A stretch of 64,000 bases of DNA from JACCXM01 sp046328335 (GCA_046328335.1 JAXLWU010000001.1:186001-250000), one strand, 5' to 3'. Counted from the first letter of the stretch, positions 25,743 to 34,839 are shown. Numbers and translations: made by a program. The notes: generated by a model not told the origin, from the letters alone.

Positions 25743-26387
25743 ATGGCCGAAGTTTTCGCCAATTTCCATCTATTGCTGCTGGGTGTGAAGGTCACGCTGC
25801 AGGCAGCGGCCGTGGTGGTCGTAGTCGGCTCGGTGCTAGGCGTCTTCATCGGGCTCGGACTGCTCTACGGTCCGGCCTGGTTGCGTCCCCTGCTGCGCGT
25901 CTATGTCGATGTTCTGCGCGGATTGCCGCTGCTAGTCCAGATTTTCATCATCTACTACGTCCCGGAAGCGTTCGATATCACGGTCAATCAGTTCAACGCG
26001 CTGACGATCTCGTTGAGCCTCTTCGCTGGCGCCCACATCGGCGAGATCGTCCGCGGCGCGGTGCTGGGGGTGCCGAAAGGACAGAGTGACGCGGCGAAGG
26101 CGCTGGGCCTGACCTTCTGGCCCCGCACCTGGGGGGTGATCTTGCCGCAGGCACTGCCGACGATCATTCCACCCTGGACCAATACCGCGATCGAGATGGT
26201 CAAGGGCACCTCGCTTGGCTATCTCCTCAGCGTCAACGAATTGACCTTTGCGACGTACAAGGTGATCGGGCGCGTGGGCGAGGCGATGCCCTTCTACCTG
26301 ACAGTGGCGGTCATCTACTTCGTCATCAACTTCGCCATCTCGCGGTTGGCTGCCCTGGTGGAACGGCGCGTCCGGTTCGCGACCTGA
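25743..26387 (+). CDS. Amino-acid ABC transporter permease 2
   Basis: 214 residues with five hydrophobic helices. Family motifs are VDVLRGLPLLVQIFIIYY, GAHIGEIVRGAVLGVPKGQ and the EAA loop SDAAKALGLTFWPRTWGVILP. It lies 13 bases after permease 1 and 25 bases before the ATPase gene. The two permeases are only distantly alike, so this is a heterodimer and not a recent duplication. Confidence 0.93.
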   Translation: MAEVFANFHLLLLGVKVTLQAAAVVVVVGSVLGVFIGLGLLYGPAWLRPLLRVYVDVLRGLPLLVQIFIIYYVPEAFDITVNQFNALTISLSLFAGAHIGEIVRGAVLGVPKGQSDAAKALGLTFWPRTWGVILPQALPTIIPPWTNTAIEMVKGTSLGYLLSVNELTFATYKVIGRVGEAMPFYLTVAVIYFVINFAISRLAALVERRVRFAT

Positions 26388-26412
26388 GCGAGTTGGTGGG
26401 GAGAGTCTCGGC

Positions 26413-27237
26413 ATGAACCGAACGAGCACGCCGCGGCAGGCAACGCAACCGGGCAGCGCCGGTGCCGGTCACCCCATGGTGCGCATCGCGGATGTCCACA
26501 AGGCCTTCGGCGACCTCCAGGTGCTGCGCGGCGTGAGTCTCGATGTGCAACCGGGCGAAGTAGTCTGCATCGTCGGGCCGAGCGGGTCCGGCAAGACCAC
26601 CCTCCTCCGCTGCATCAACTTCCTCGAAACCTACGACTCTGGGAGCATTTATGTCGATGACGAACTGGTCGGCTACCGGGAGCAAGACGGGCGCCTGTCG
26701 CCAGCACGAGAAAAGGATGTCGCTCGCGTCCGCGCCGAGACGGCGATGGTCTTCCAGCAGTTCAACCTCTTCCCGCACATGACCGCGTTGCGCAATGTCG
26801 CCTTCGGGCCGATCAAGGTGCGCGGGCTCCCGAAAGCGGAGGCCGAGCGGAAGGCGCGCGAATTACTGGCGCGGGTCGGTCTGGCGGACAAGGCGGACAG
26901 TTATCCGGCGCAACTCTCCGGCGGCCAGCAGCAGCGGGTAGCGATCGCCCGCGCTCTGGCGATGGAACCGAAGGTGATGCTCTTCGACGAGGTCACCTCG
27001 GCGCTCGATCCCGAGTTGGTGGGGGAGGTGCTGGCGGTCATGGAGGACCTGGCGGCGAGTCACGGAGTGACGATGATCGTCGTTACCCACGAGATGATGT
27101 TCGCCCGCGAGGCGGCGGACCGGGTGATCTTCATGGACGGCGGGGTGGTGGTCGAGGAGGGTCCGCCTGAGGCCGTCATCGGCAATCCTCGCAGCGACCG
27201 CCTGCGCGCGTTCCTCCGCCGGTTCCACACGGGGTAG
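26413..27237 (+). CDS. Amino-acid ABC transporter ATP-binding protein
   Basis: 274 residues. Walker A is GPSGSGKTT, the Q-loop is in VFQQFNLFPHMTALRNV (typical of the HisP/GlnQ group), the signature is LSGGQQQRVAIARAL, Walker B is VMLFDEVTSALDPE and the switch His is in VVTHEM. A later in-frame ATG (MVRIADVHKAFG, 26476) is possible, since about 20 residues before it look unstructured. It closes the import operon next to hyuAB. Confidence 0.95.
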   Translation: MNRTSTPRQATQPGSAGAGHPMVRIADVHKAFGDLQVLRGVSLDVQPGEVVCIVGPSGSGKTTLLRCINFLETYDSGSIYVDDELVGYREQDGRLSPAREKDVARVRAETAMVFQQFNLFPHMTALRNVAFGPIKVRGLPKAEAERKARELLARVGLADKADSYPAQLSGGQQQRVAIARALAMEPKVMLFDEVTSALDPELVGEVLAVMEDLAASHGVTMIVVTHEMMFAREAADRVIFMDGGVVVEEGPPEAVIGNPRSDRLRAFLRRFHTG

Positions 27238-27272
27238 AACCGAGCGCGAACGCAATCCTCCCCGGTACCGCC

Positions 27273-27427
27273 GCGCGAGCCCTCACCCCAACCCCTCTCC
27301 CCGTGCGTAGGCTGACAAGGGGAGGTATTGGTAGATGCGACCTGTTTCCCCGGCTTTCGACCGCCAAAGCGCTGCCAAATGCCCCTCTCCCGCGCACGGG
27401 AGAGGGGTCTGGGGTGAGGGCTCGCGC
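27273..27427. repeat. Dispersed repeat family B, long inverted pair
   Basis: GCGCGAGCCCTCACCCCAAC (arm 27273-27302) returns inverted at 27398-27427 with a single one-base indel over 30 bases. The 95-base interior is not conserved. It is the longest copy of family B in the window and fills most of 27238-27528. Confidence 0.75.
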
Positions 27428-27528
27428 CGCGAAATCGCGATACCCCCTATCAGATTGCTATAGGAGAGGGGCTAAACGGACGAAGTTCCTTGCCGCGGTA
27501 CGGAAGGTCACAACGTTCGTGTGCAGCG

Positions 27529-27756
27529 CTACCGCTCCGGGTGATGGCGAGCGTCGCCCTCGTGGCGGAGTTCGTCCTGGGACGCGCCAAGGGCCCGGGT
27601 CAACCGGGCGAGGGTCTCCTCGTCCGGTTCGAGATCGCCCGCTTCCCACTGCTGGACGGTGGCGGCGTCAACCCCCATGTGGTGGGCCACCTCGTCGGTC
27701 GAGAGACCGCGCGCCTCCCGCAGTTCCTGAATCTTTCGCGCCTTGGCGCTGGCCAC
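27529..27756 (-). CDS. Small XRE-type helix-turn-helix regulator
   Basis: 75 residues from GTG 27756 with GGGAGGAA 8 bases upstream. The HTH_3 domain reads IQELREARGLSTDEVAHHMG then VDAATVQQWEAGDLEPDEETLARLTRALG, the standard five-helix lambda-repressor-like fold with recognition helix around AATVQQWEAG. The tail is short and charged. A perfect 10-bp inverted repeat just upstream (27776-27798) is a likely autoregulatory site. No toxin partner is evident; the divergent neighbour is the membrane protein at 28002. Confidence 0.85.
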   Translation of the reverse strand: MASAKARKIQELREARGLSTDEVAHHMGVDAATVQQWEAGDLEPDEETLARLTRALGASQDELRHEGDARHHPER

Positions 27757-27775
27757 GCTGCATTCCTCCCTGGTT

Positions 27776-27798
27776 CGACCTGACCTCCGGTCAGGTCG
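27776..27798. promoter_or_regulatory. Candidate operator of the XRE regulator
   Basis: CGACCTGACC-TCC-GGTCAGGTCG is a perfect inverted repeat with 3-base centre, 19 bases upstream of the regulator start. This symmetry is common for HTH_3 dimers. Confidence 0.5.
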
Positions 27799-28001
27799 CG
27801 AACACGCGGTGTCATCCTACCGTGCCGCGCTCCCTCCGTGTGCGAAGAGCGTGGTTGCGAACGGCGGCAGGGGGGTGTAGGCTCGCCGCGCGAACCAGTG
27901 AAGCAGGATCTTGCTCGCCGATCGATCGACGTCGCAGGCATCGGGAGCGCGGGGTGAGCCAAGGGCGGACGGGTGGCAGTGCAGCGGGGGCGGCCGGGCC
28001 A

Positions 28002-28868
28002 ATGAAGACGCCGTTCGATACCCTGGTGCGCAATCTGGCGGCGGTGACCGCTACCTTTTACGTTTGCGGATTTCTTACCACGAACTCCTACCTCTATCGC
28101 CTTGGCGTCGCCGATTTTTCGCTGCTGCGCACGCGGTTCATCCTTACCGGCGTGTTGACCCTGACGCCGCTGGTGGTGGCGCTGATCTGGGGCATCTACG
28201 CCGCGGTCGACGTCGATGTCTTCTCGCGTGGCGGCCGGTTGTTGCGGCGCGGGTATCTGTTCCTCCTCGGTGACGTGGCGATTCCCTTTTTCATCTACTT
28301 TGCGTTGTTTGCCTGGGCCTCGGAGAACGATCCGTTCACCTCGGCGCGGAAGGCGGCATTGCTCAGCGTCCTCTGCGCGCTGGTCGCGATCGCCCTGCTT
28401 GGCGCGCTCTATTTCTACCGGACCTGGGATCGCCGCCCGGTGAGCCGGGTCCTCTATCGGGGCCAGCCGGTCTCCTACGAACGTTTCTCGCGCCAGTTCG
28501 GGGTGCCGGACGTCATGGTCGAGACGATGGTCATCGCGGTTGGGATCACCATCCTGCTGCTCTTTTACATCGCCTATTTCGGCGATCAGTTCTATGCCGC
28601 GATCCCGGAGCAGCTCGGCGGCGGGCGGCCGCGCACCGTGCAACTCCTTTTCGGAAGTGACGCCGTCGCCGCGGTGCGGCAACTCGGCATCCCGGTCGAC
28701 GACGCAAACCTGCTTTCACCCCCGGTGCAGTTGCTCTGGCAGGGGGAATCGACGTACGTGATCCAGTTGCCGGACTCGAGTTCCCGGAATGTGGTGCAGT
28801 TGGACAGCGGCATGGTCAACGGCGTGGTCAGCAATGGCCGTCCTTCGCCGTTGCCTGGTGATGCCTAG
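28002..28868 (+). CDS. Four-helix membrane protein of unknown function
   Basis: 288 residues from ATG 28002; a GTG 48 bases earlier is an alternative. Four hydrophobic segments: about 10-30, 46-66, 85-105 and 119-139, then another at about 186-206 before an extracytoplasmic C-terminal stretch (about 207-288). The tail holds RTVQLLFGSDAVAAVRQLGI and a beta-rich LLWQGESTYVIQLPDSSSRNVVQL. I do not recognise a family. The sequence YRLGVADFSLLRTRFILTGV resembles the first helices of small membrane proteins with soluble sensor tails, but no function is claimed. Confidence 0.65.
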   Translation: MKTPFDTLVRNLAAVTATFYVCGFLTTNSYLYRLGVADFSLLRTRFILTGVLTLTPLVVALIWGIYAAVDVDVFSRGGRLLRRGYLFLLGDVAIPFFIYFALFAWASENDPFTSARKAALLSVLCALVAIALLGALYFYRTWDRRPVSRVLYRGQPVSYERFSRQFGVPDVMVETMVIAVGITILLLFYIAYFGDQFYAAIPEQLGGGRPRTVQLLFGSDAVAAVRQLGIPVDDANLLSPPVQLLWQGESTYVIQLPDSSSRNVVQLDSGMVNGVVSNGRPSPLPGDA

Positions 28869-28949
28869 CCACGGCGCGGCGCAACCATGGTGTCATCCCC
28901 GCGGAAGAGGAATGTGATCGTTCCCGCCCGTGCTTGCGACGGACGAGGC

Positions 28950-29720
28950 TCAAAGATCGATGACCAGGCCCGGTCTGGCCATGACGAGCCGTCCCGCAAA
29001 CCTGGCGGCAGCACGCTCCTGCACGATCTCCACGCCCATCTCCTCCCAGTAGTGCGTCAGGAGGAGCGTTTTCGCCCTGGCTTCGCTCGCCAATCTGCCG
29101 GCTTCGGCGGCGGTCAGTGAGCCTCGCACGGAAATTGGTCCCTCGCCGGCTTCGACCAACGTCGCTTCGGCGATCAGGACCGTAACGCTATGAAAGAACG
29201 GCGCCAGATCGGCCGTGGGGCCGGTATCGCCTGTGTAGCCGAGATCGCCGCTGCCGGGGGCGTGGACGCGCATCGCCCAGGCAGGAAGGTAGTGGACCGC
29301 CGGGGCGAAGGTGACCGTGGCGTCGCCGATGGTGAGCGGGCGTAACGGATCGTATTCCGCGACCTGGACCGTCGCGGTGAAACGACCGGGGACGTCGCAG
29401 GCATCGAATGGCGCGGTGGCGGCAGCGAGCAGTTTCGCTCCGCCGGGAGGAAGCCAGACCGGGACGGGGCGTGGCGCGGGGATGGGGTTGTAGGCAAGGG
29501 CGTGGCGCAACGCCAGTAGATCGAGGGCGTGGTCGAGATGCATGTGGGAGAGGATCACGGCGTCCAGCGTCTGGAAATCGGCATGCTTTCGCAGTTCCGG
29601 TAGCGTGCCGGGACCGAGATCGAGCACGAACCGGGCGCCCGCGCTCTCGACCAGGAATCCGGCGCACCCCATGCCGGTGTTCGGGCTGGCGGCGCTGCCG
29701 CCGAGGACGGTCAGCCGCAT
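28950..29720 (-). CDS. MBL-fold metallohydrolase (RNase Z-like group)
   Basis: 256 residues starting MRLTVLGGSAASPNTG, which marks the RNase Z/ComA-like branch (sequence begins at the first beta strand). The zinc motif is SHMHLDHALDLLAL. Downstream ligands are in APAVHYLPAWAMRV and GYTGDTGPTADL, and the last His is in LLLTHYWEEM. The enzyme should cut a phosphodiester or ester. The gene lies 19 bases after the PfkB gene on the same strand, so they are probably co-transcribed. Confidence 0.9.
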   Translation of the reverse strand: MRLTVLGGSAASPNTGMGCAGFLVESAGARFVLDLGPGTLPELRKHADFQTLDAVILSHMHLDHALDLLALRHALAYNPIPAPRPVPVWLPPGGAKLLAAATAPFDACDVPGRFTATVQVAEYDPLRPLTIGDATVTFAPAVHYLPAWAMRVHAPGSGDLGYTGDTGPTADLAPFFHSVTVLIAEATLVEAGEGPISVRGSLTAAEAGRLASEARAKTLLLTHYWEEMGVEIVQERAAARFAGRLVMARPGLVIDL

Positions 29721-29739
29721 ATGTAGCCGCCAGGGCGGA

Positions 29740-30723
29740 TCATCGTCCGGCTTGCTGCAACGCCGCAAGGACATCCTCGCGGGTGGGCACGAGTTCCGGC
29801 AACGGCTCCTGCGCGATCTTCAGTGCCGCGGCGTGAGTGGCAAAGCGGGCGGCGGGAATGGGATCGCCTCCGGGTTGCCACGTGGCAAGGAATCCCGCGT
29901 GAAAGGTGTCTCCCGCCCCGATATCGAATACAACCCTGACGGGGACCGCCGGGATGGGCGTGTTGCCCGCGGCAGTGGCGACCAGTGCGCCGTCCGCTCC
30001 GCCGGTGACGATCACGATCTGCGGTCCCAGATGCAGCAGGGCCCTGACCGCCGATTCCGGATCGGGTTCGCCGCTCAGGAGCTGCGCTTCTTCGCGGTTC
30101 ATCAGGGTCACGGTCGCCAGGGCGACTGCCTGGCGCTGGACGGTGGATGCTTCGGCCGCCCCGCCGGACCAGGCCGCGGCGCGATAGTTCGGGGTGTAGC
30201 AGATGGCCGCGCCGAGTTCGCGGGCGCGGCGCGCCAGGGTGAGCGTTTCCTCACGCAGGTGCGGTGAACGCAAACTTGCCTCGCCGAAATCGAAAACGCG
30301 TGCTCGACGCAGCAGATCGTCCGGGACCTCGGCCGCGCGCAAAGTCGCCAGGGGATCGCACCGACCCTCATAGCGGTAGAAACTGTAGGTCTTGCGTCCC
30401 TCCCGATCGACGCTGGCGAGCGCCAGCGGCGTTTGTTGCCCGGACACGACCCCAACCACGGCGGTGTCGATTCCCGCTGTCGTGGCCTGCTCGCGCATCC
30501 ACGCCCCGAGCGGATCGTCGCCGACCCGGGAAAGCAGGCCGACTCGCGCTCCCAGTCTGGCGAGGGCGATAGCGAAGATAGTGGCCGAGCCGGAGGGAAA
30601 GAGGACCAGGCCGCGCCCGTCGCCGAACGAGGTCCCCGCTCGCGGCGGCGAGACTTCGCCCATCATCATGCCGAGGACCAATACATCGAGATCGGGCACC
30701 GGATCGTCCTTCGCGAAGCGCAT
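29740..30723 (-). CDS. PfkB family carbohydrate kinase
   Basis: 327 residues from ATG 30723 (MRFAKDDPVPDLDVLVLG). GGAGG lies only 2 bases upstream, closer than usual. The ribokinase fold shows PSGSATIFAIALARLGARVGLLSRVGDDPLG near the N-terminus and the PfkB signature VFDIGAGDTFHAGFLATW with catalytic Asp near the C-terminus. It phosphorylates a sugar or nucleoside; the specificity is unclear. It diverges from the class II aldolase gene with 58 bases between them, a pairing seen in ketose, inositol and tagatose pathways. Confidence 0.9.
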   Translation of the reverse strand: MRFAKDDPVPDLDVLVLGMMMGEVSPPRAGTSFGDGRGLVLFPSGSATIFAIALARLGARVGLLSRVGDDPLGAWMREQATTAGIDTAVVGVVSGQQTPLALASVDREGRKTYSFYRYEGRCDPLATLRAAEVPDDLLRRARVFDFGEASLRSPHLREETLTLARRARELGAAICYTPNYRAAAWSGGAAEASTVQRQAVALATVTLMNREEAQLLSGEPDPESAVRALLHLGPQIVIVTGGADGALVATAAGNTPIPAVPVRVVFDIGAGDTFHAGFLATWQPGGDPIPAARFATHAAALKIAQEPLPELVPTREDVLAALQQAGR

Positions 30724-30781
30724 TGCCTCCGCTACGATACGACAGTCGACGAAACGGCTTCGCCCTGCGGAGGAGCAACGA

Positions 30782-31624
30782 GTGGCGCTCACCAGTGGTC
30801 GGGATGTGCTGCGGGCGGCACGCGAAGGTCGGTACGCGGTACCCGCCTTCAACGTCTTCAATCTGGAGATGCTGCAAGCGGCCTACGCGGCGGCGGAAGC
30901 GGAGCAGGCGCCGGTGATCGTCCAGGTCAGCCCGCGCTCGGTGGCCTATGCGGGGCTGCGCCCGATCGCCGTGCTGGCAATCGCCCTGGCCGAATCGGTG
31001 CGGGTGCCGGTGGTGCTCCATCTCGATCATGGACCCGGCGTGGACGCCTGCCGTGATGCGCTCGCGCAAGGCTTCTCCTCGGTGATGTACGACGGCGCCG
31101 ATCTCCCCTATGCCGAGAATGTGGCACGGACGCGGGAGGTGGTGGCCGCGGCCCATGCGCGAGACGCGGCGGCGGAGGCGGAACTGGGGCAGGTCGGTCA
31201 CGCGCGGGAAGGTTTGGCGCACGGCGCCCTGACCGGTCCGCGCGAGGCGGGGCAGTTCGCGGCCGAGACCGGGGTCGATGCCCTGGCGGTGGCGATCGGC
31301 ACGGTGCACGGCATGACCGCCACCGGGGCGGTGCTCGATATTCCGCGCATCGCCGCGCTGGCGCGGGAGGTCGATGCCGTGCTGGTGATGCACGGCTCCT
31401 CCGGTGTCGATGACGACACGATGCGGGCGGCGGTGGCGGCAGGAATCCGCAAAGTGAACCTCTCGACGGCGCTGCAGAAGGTGTTCATGGAGACGCTCCG
31501 GCGGAGCGCTGCGGCGCCGGGACATGAAACGGATGCGCGCGCCGTACTCGAAGATGCGCGCGATGCGGTGATCGCGGCGGCCCGGCATCGCATCCGGTTG
31601 CTCGGCGCCGCGGGCAAGGCATAG
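30782..31624 (+). CDS. Class II fructose-bisphosphate aldolase family protein
   Basis: 280 residues from GTG 30782, fixed by GGAGGAG six bases upstream. Zinc ligands are visible in LHLDHGPGVDAC (His-His), AEAELGQVGH, IGTVHGMT and VMHGSSGVDD; RKVNLSTALQKVF is the phosphate-binding segment. It should cleave or form a ketose 1-phosphate or 1,6-bisphosphate with dihydroxyacetone phosphate. The sequence could equally be a tagatose-bisphosphate or 5-keto-gluconate-type aldolase. The neighbouring kinase is divergent; the SolA-like gene follows by 13 bases. Confidence 0.92.
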   Translation: MALTSGRDVLRAAREGRYAVPAFNVFNLEMLQAAYAAAEAEQAPVIVQVSPRSVAYAGLRPIAVLAIALAESVRVPVVLHLDHGPGVDACRDALAQGFSSVMYDGADLPYAENVARTREVVAAAHARDAAAEAELGQVGHAREGLAHGALTGPREAGQFAAETGVDALAVAIGTVHGMTATGAVLDIPRIAALAREVDAVLVMHGSSGVDDDTMRAAVAAGIRKVNLSTALQKVFMETLRRSAAAPGHETDARAVLEDARDAVIAAARHRIRLLGAAGKA

Positions 31625-31637
31625 CGAGGGATAGGCG

Positions 31638-32798
31638 ATGACGACGACGAGCGGCCGGTACGATGCGATCGTGGTGGGGATCGGGGCGATGGGTTCCGCC
31701 GCCTGTTACCACCTGGCACGGCGGGGAGTGCGCACCCTCGGTCTGGAGCGGTACGACATCCCCCACATGATGGGCTCCTCCCACGGATTCACCCGAATCA
31801 TCCGGCTCGCCTATTACGAGCATCCCTCCTACGTCCCGCTCCTGCTGCGCGCCTTCGAGCTCTGGGACGACCTGGCGGCGGCGAGCGGCCGCCATCTGTT
31901 GCAGGTGACCGGGACGATCGACGCCAGCGCGGCGGATGAGATCGTCTTCACCGAGTCCCTTGCCTCCTGCGAACGCTTCGATCTCCCGCATGAGGTCCTG
32001 ACGTCAGCGGAACTGACCGCCCGCTATCCGGGTTATCGCCTGCCGGCCGGACACATGGCGCTCTTCCAGCCGCGAGGCGGCTACCTCGTACCGGAGCGCT
32101 GCATCTCGGCGCACGTCGAGGGGGCGCTCGCGGTGGGTGCCGAGATCCGGGCACGGGAGCGGGTCCTCGGCTGGGAACCGGTTGGCGATGGGGTGCGAGT
32201 CACCACCGAGCGCGACGTCTACGAGGGCGACCGGCTGGTGCTGGCCGCGGGCGCCTGGATGGGATCGCTCGCCCCGATGTTTGCCGAACTCGCGGTACCG
32301 GAGCGGCAGGTGCTGGCCTGGTTCGCTCCGTTGGAGCCGGATCTGTTCACGGCGGCGCGATTCCCGGTCTTCAACCTGATGGTCCCAGAAGGGCGCTACT
32401 ATGGCTTCCCGGTGCATGAAGTCCCCGGTTTCAAGATCGGGTTGTATCACCATCGCGAGGAGCAGGTCGACCCGGACGCCTTCAGCCGGGAGGCCGATGT
32501 CAGCGACGAGGCGCCGCTGCGCGAGGCGACGGCTCGCTACTTCCCGGCGGCGAACGGTGCGACGATGGCGCTGCGCAGCTGTCTCTTCACCAATACCCCG
32601 GACGAGCATTTCGTGCTCGATACCCTGCCGGGACTGCCCCAGGTGGTGGTCGCTTCGCCCTGCTCCGGACACGGCTTCAAGTTCGCCGCCGTGATCGGCG
32701 AGATTCTGGCCGATCTGGTGCAGCGCGGCGATTCCCGTCATGACATTGGCTGGTTGCGGCTCGATCGGTTCGCCGCCGCGCCGTCTCGCGCCGTCTGA
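31638..32798 (+). CDS. solA: Monomeric sarcosine oxidase / N-methyl-L-tryptophan oxidase family
   Basis: 386 residues with SD GAGGGATAGG. The FAD motif AIVVGIGAMGSAACYHLARRG opens the protein in two parts, GxGxxG first. The covalent-flavin Cys lies in LRSCLFTNTPDEHFVLD, which matches the family's C-x-Y/F-T-x-T-x-D-E-H-F. SSHGFTRIIRLAYYEHPSYV is another family block. The reaction is oxidative demethylation of an N-methyl amino acid, giving formaldehyde and H2O2. The symbol follows the E. coli homologue; sarcosine could be the substrate. It is transcribed after the aldolase gene. Confidence 0.88.
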   Translation: MTTTSGRYDAIVVGIGAMGSAACYHLARRGVRTLGLERYDIPHMMGSSHGFTRIIRLAYYEHPSYVPLLLRAFELWDDLAAASGRHLLQVTGTIDASAADEIVFTESLASCERFDLPHEVLTSAELTARYPGYRLPAGHMALFQPRGGYLVPERCISAHVEGALAVGAEIRARERVLGWEPVGDGVRVTTERDVYEGDRLVLAAGAWMGSLAPMFAELAVPERQVLAWFAPLEPDLFTAARFPVFNLMVPEGRYYGFPVHEVPGFKIGLYHHREEQVDPDAFSREADVSDEAPLREATARYFPAANGATMALRSCLFTNTPDEHFVLDTLPGLPQVVVASPCSGHGFKFAAVIGEILADLVQRGDSRHDIGWLRLDRFAAAPSRAV

Positions 32799-32897
32799 GC
32801 GACGACGACCGGGGACAGGCCGCCCTATACTCGACCCTGATTCAGAGGCAACATCGCGTCCGGGAGAGACCACGGGCTTCGCCTCGCGGGAGAGAAC

Positions 32898-34670
32898 GTG
32901 GCCAGCAGCGGCGTGAACGGCGATTCCCCCGAACAGTGGCGGCCGATCGATCGCCTGATTCTGGTGGTCGTGGCGACGCTTAGCCGCATCACCTACCTGA
33001 TCCCCTGGCCGATCCTGAGCGCGCTGGCGACGGCCGGCGGCTGGCTGACGATGGCGACCAACTCCGGGCGGCGGCAGGTGGTGCTGACCAATATCCGCCA
33101 CGCCCGCGCGGCGAGGCCGCCGCGAACCCTCCTCGCCTGGTGGCTCGGCTCGCAACAGATCGCCACCCACCTGCGAGCGGTGATGTCCACCCTGCGCGCC
33201 GGATACCGCCTCCCCTCCTCTACCGATCGCCTGGTCATCGATGGTCTCGACGCGGTGCGTCCGCACCTGGGCAACCGCGGCATCCTGATCGTCTCCGTCC
33301 ATGCCGGGCCGTATACCATGCTCGGGTTGATGGGGCGGCGCTGGCTCGCCGACCAGGGATTCCAGGGCGAACTGGCGATCGTGGCCCGGATGTTCCGGCC
33401 GTTTCGCTCCGGCGCGTTGCAAACCTGGTTCACCGACTACTTCACCCGCGCGGGAATCACCATCATCAACGTCGCCGAGCAGCCGCAGACGATGGCGAAG
33501 CGGCTGCGCGAGGTGCTGGAAGGAAACGGGATCATCGTCCTCCTCGTCGACGAGCCGACGCCGACCCCCTCCGCCGTGGTCCCCTTCTTCGACAGCGGCA
33601 TCAAGATGCCGATCGGTCCGGTGCGGTTGGCGCGGGCGACCGGGGCGCTGATCGTGCCGACCGTCGCCTCCTACGGACCGGGCCGCAAGATGACGATCAC
33701 CCTCGCGCCGCCGCAGGAACCAGAGCGGAACGTCACCGAGGGGATGCAGCGTCTGGCGAAGGCACTGCAGACGCTGCTGGCGCGAAACATCGGCCAGTGG
33801 GGGATGCTCACCCCGATCTGGATCGACGACAACGCTGACAAACCGGACGATCACGCACCGGCGCCCGGCCACTCCCACGCCGATCTGCACTTGCATACCC
33901 AGGGGAGCGACGGTCTGCTGCACGCCGAAGAGTGGCGCGACGCGGCGCGGGTAAACGAGGTGCGCGTCTTCGCGGTGACCGACCACGACCACATCGCCAC
34001 GGTGCGGGCGTGGAAGCGGCGCGATCCCGTCGGCACCCGCCACGTCATTCCAGGGGTCGAACTGACCGCGCGGGGGCGAATTGTCCATCTCGGCGTCCTG
34101 TTCAGCGAGGAGGTCCCCGCCTCCCTGCCGAAACCGGGGACGCCGCTACTCGATCTGGTGCGCTGGGCGCGCGGCATCCCGGGCAGCCTGGTCGTGCTGG
34201 TGCACCCACTCCCCTTCCTCTGGCGGCGGCAACTGCGGGGCCTGGCCGCCGCTGGGCTCCTGCCCGACGCGATCGAAAGCCGCTTCCCATTCGGGAGGGG
34301 ACGCCACGTTTCCATCGAGCGGGAGGCAATCCGCTACAACCTGGCGGTGCTCGGTGGCAGCGACGCCCACCTCGCGCCCGGTCAGATCGGCGCGCACGCC
34401 ACGCGTTTTCCGGGGGAGACGGTCGAGGATCTGCTGTTGGCCATTCGGGAGCGGCGGACGGTGGCGGTGACGCTGCCGCGAGCGGCGACGATTCCGCGCC
34501 ATGTTTACGCGCTGCAATCACTCTATTCCTGGCTCCTCCCCTTTCGCGCGGTACCGGGGGTAACTCCGGTGCGCCGCTGGCTGATGCACCGCGCCCGCGC
34601 GGCGGCTCTCGGGGAAGGGAGTCCGACAATCTCCACACAACAGATGACCGGCGATCTTCAGGTATCGTGA
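32898..34670 (+). CDS. Fusion of LpxL/HtrB-like acyltransferase and PHP phosphoesterase domains
   Basis: 590 residues from GTG. Residues about 15-315 look like the lysophospholipid acyltransferase superfamily: an N-terminal hydrophobic helix, NRGILIVSVHAGPYTMLGLM and GIIVLLVDEPTPTPSAVVPF. The catalytic His is H135, but the acidic partner of the H-x4-D/E motif is Thr140. A linker rich in Pro, Asp and His leads to a complete PHP domain (about 325-530): H331/H333 in ADLHLHTQGSDG, TDHDH at 361-365, E388 in IPGVELT, H436 in VHPLPF and D489/H491 in GGSDAHL. It may act on a lipid phosphate. The fusion is unusual. Confidence 0.8.
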   Translation: MASSGVNGDSPEQWRPIDRLILVVVATLSRITYLIPWPILSALATAGGWLTMATNSGRRQVVLTNIRHARAARPPRTLLAWWLGSQQIATHLRAVMSTLRAGYRLPSSTDRLVIDGLDAVRPHLGNRGILIVSVHAGPYTMLGLMGRRWLADQGFQGELAIVARMFRPFRSGALQTWFTDYFTRAGITIINVAEQPQTMAKRLREVLEGNGIIVLLVDEPTPTPSAVVPFFDSGIKMPIGPVRLARATGALIVPTVASYGPGRKMTITLAPPQEPERNVTEGMQRLAKALQTLLARNIGQWGMLTPIWIDDNADKPDDHAPAPGHSHADLHLHTQGSDGLLHAEEWRDAARVNEVRVFAVTDHDHIATVRAWKRRDPVGTRHVIPGVELTARGRIVHLGVLFSEEVPASLPKPGTPLLDLVRWARGIPGSLVVLVHPLPFLWRRQLRGLAAAGLLPDAIESRFPFGRGRHVSIEREAIRYNLAVLGGSDAHLAPGQIGAHATRFPGETVEDLLLAIRERRTVAVTLPRAATIPRHVYALQSLYSWLLPFRAVPGVTPVRRWLMHRARAAALGEGSPTISTQQMTGDLQVS

Positions 34671-34839
34671 GTGCCCGGATGCGGTGACGTCAGCGCCGCC
34701 CATGCGTCACTATGTCACCTATCATGGGACGAAACACACAGCCTGACTGGATGAGGTCGGCGGGCGACGGCGCGCCGCGAACGCGAGGGGGAGTGTCAAA
34801 ATCGATCCCGCGATCATTGACACACTGGTCAAATACGGC

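Noticed and set aside
30392..30781. N-terminal extension of the aldolase frame
   Set aside because: It overlaps the kinase gene on the other strand; GGAGGAG fixes GTG 30782.
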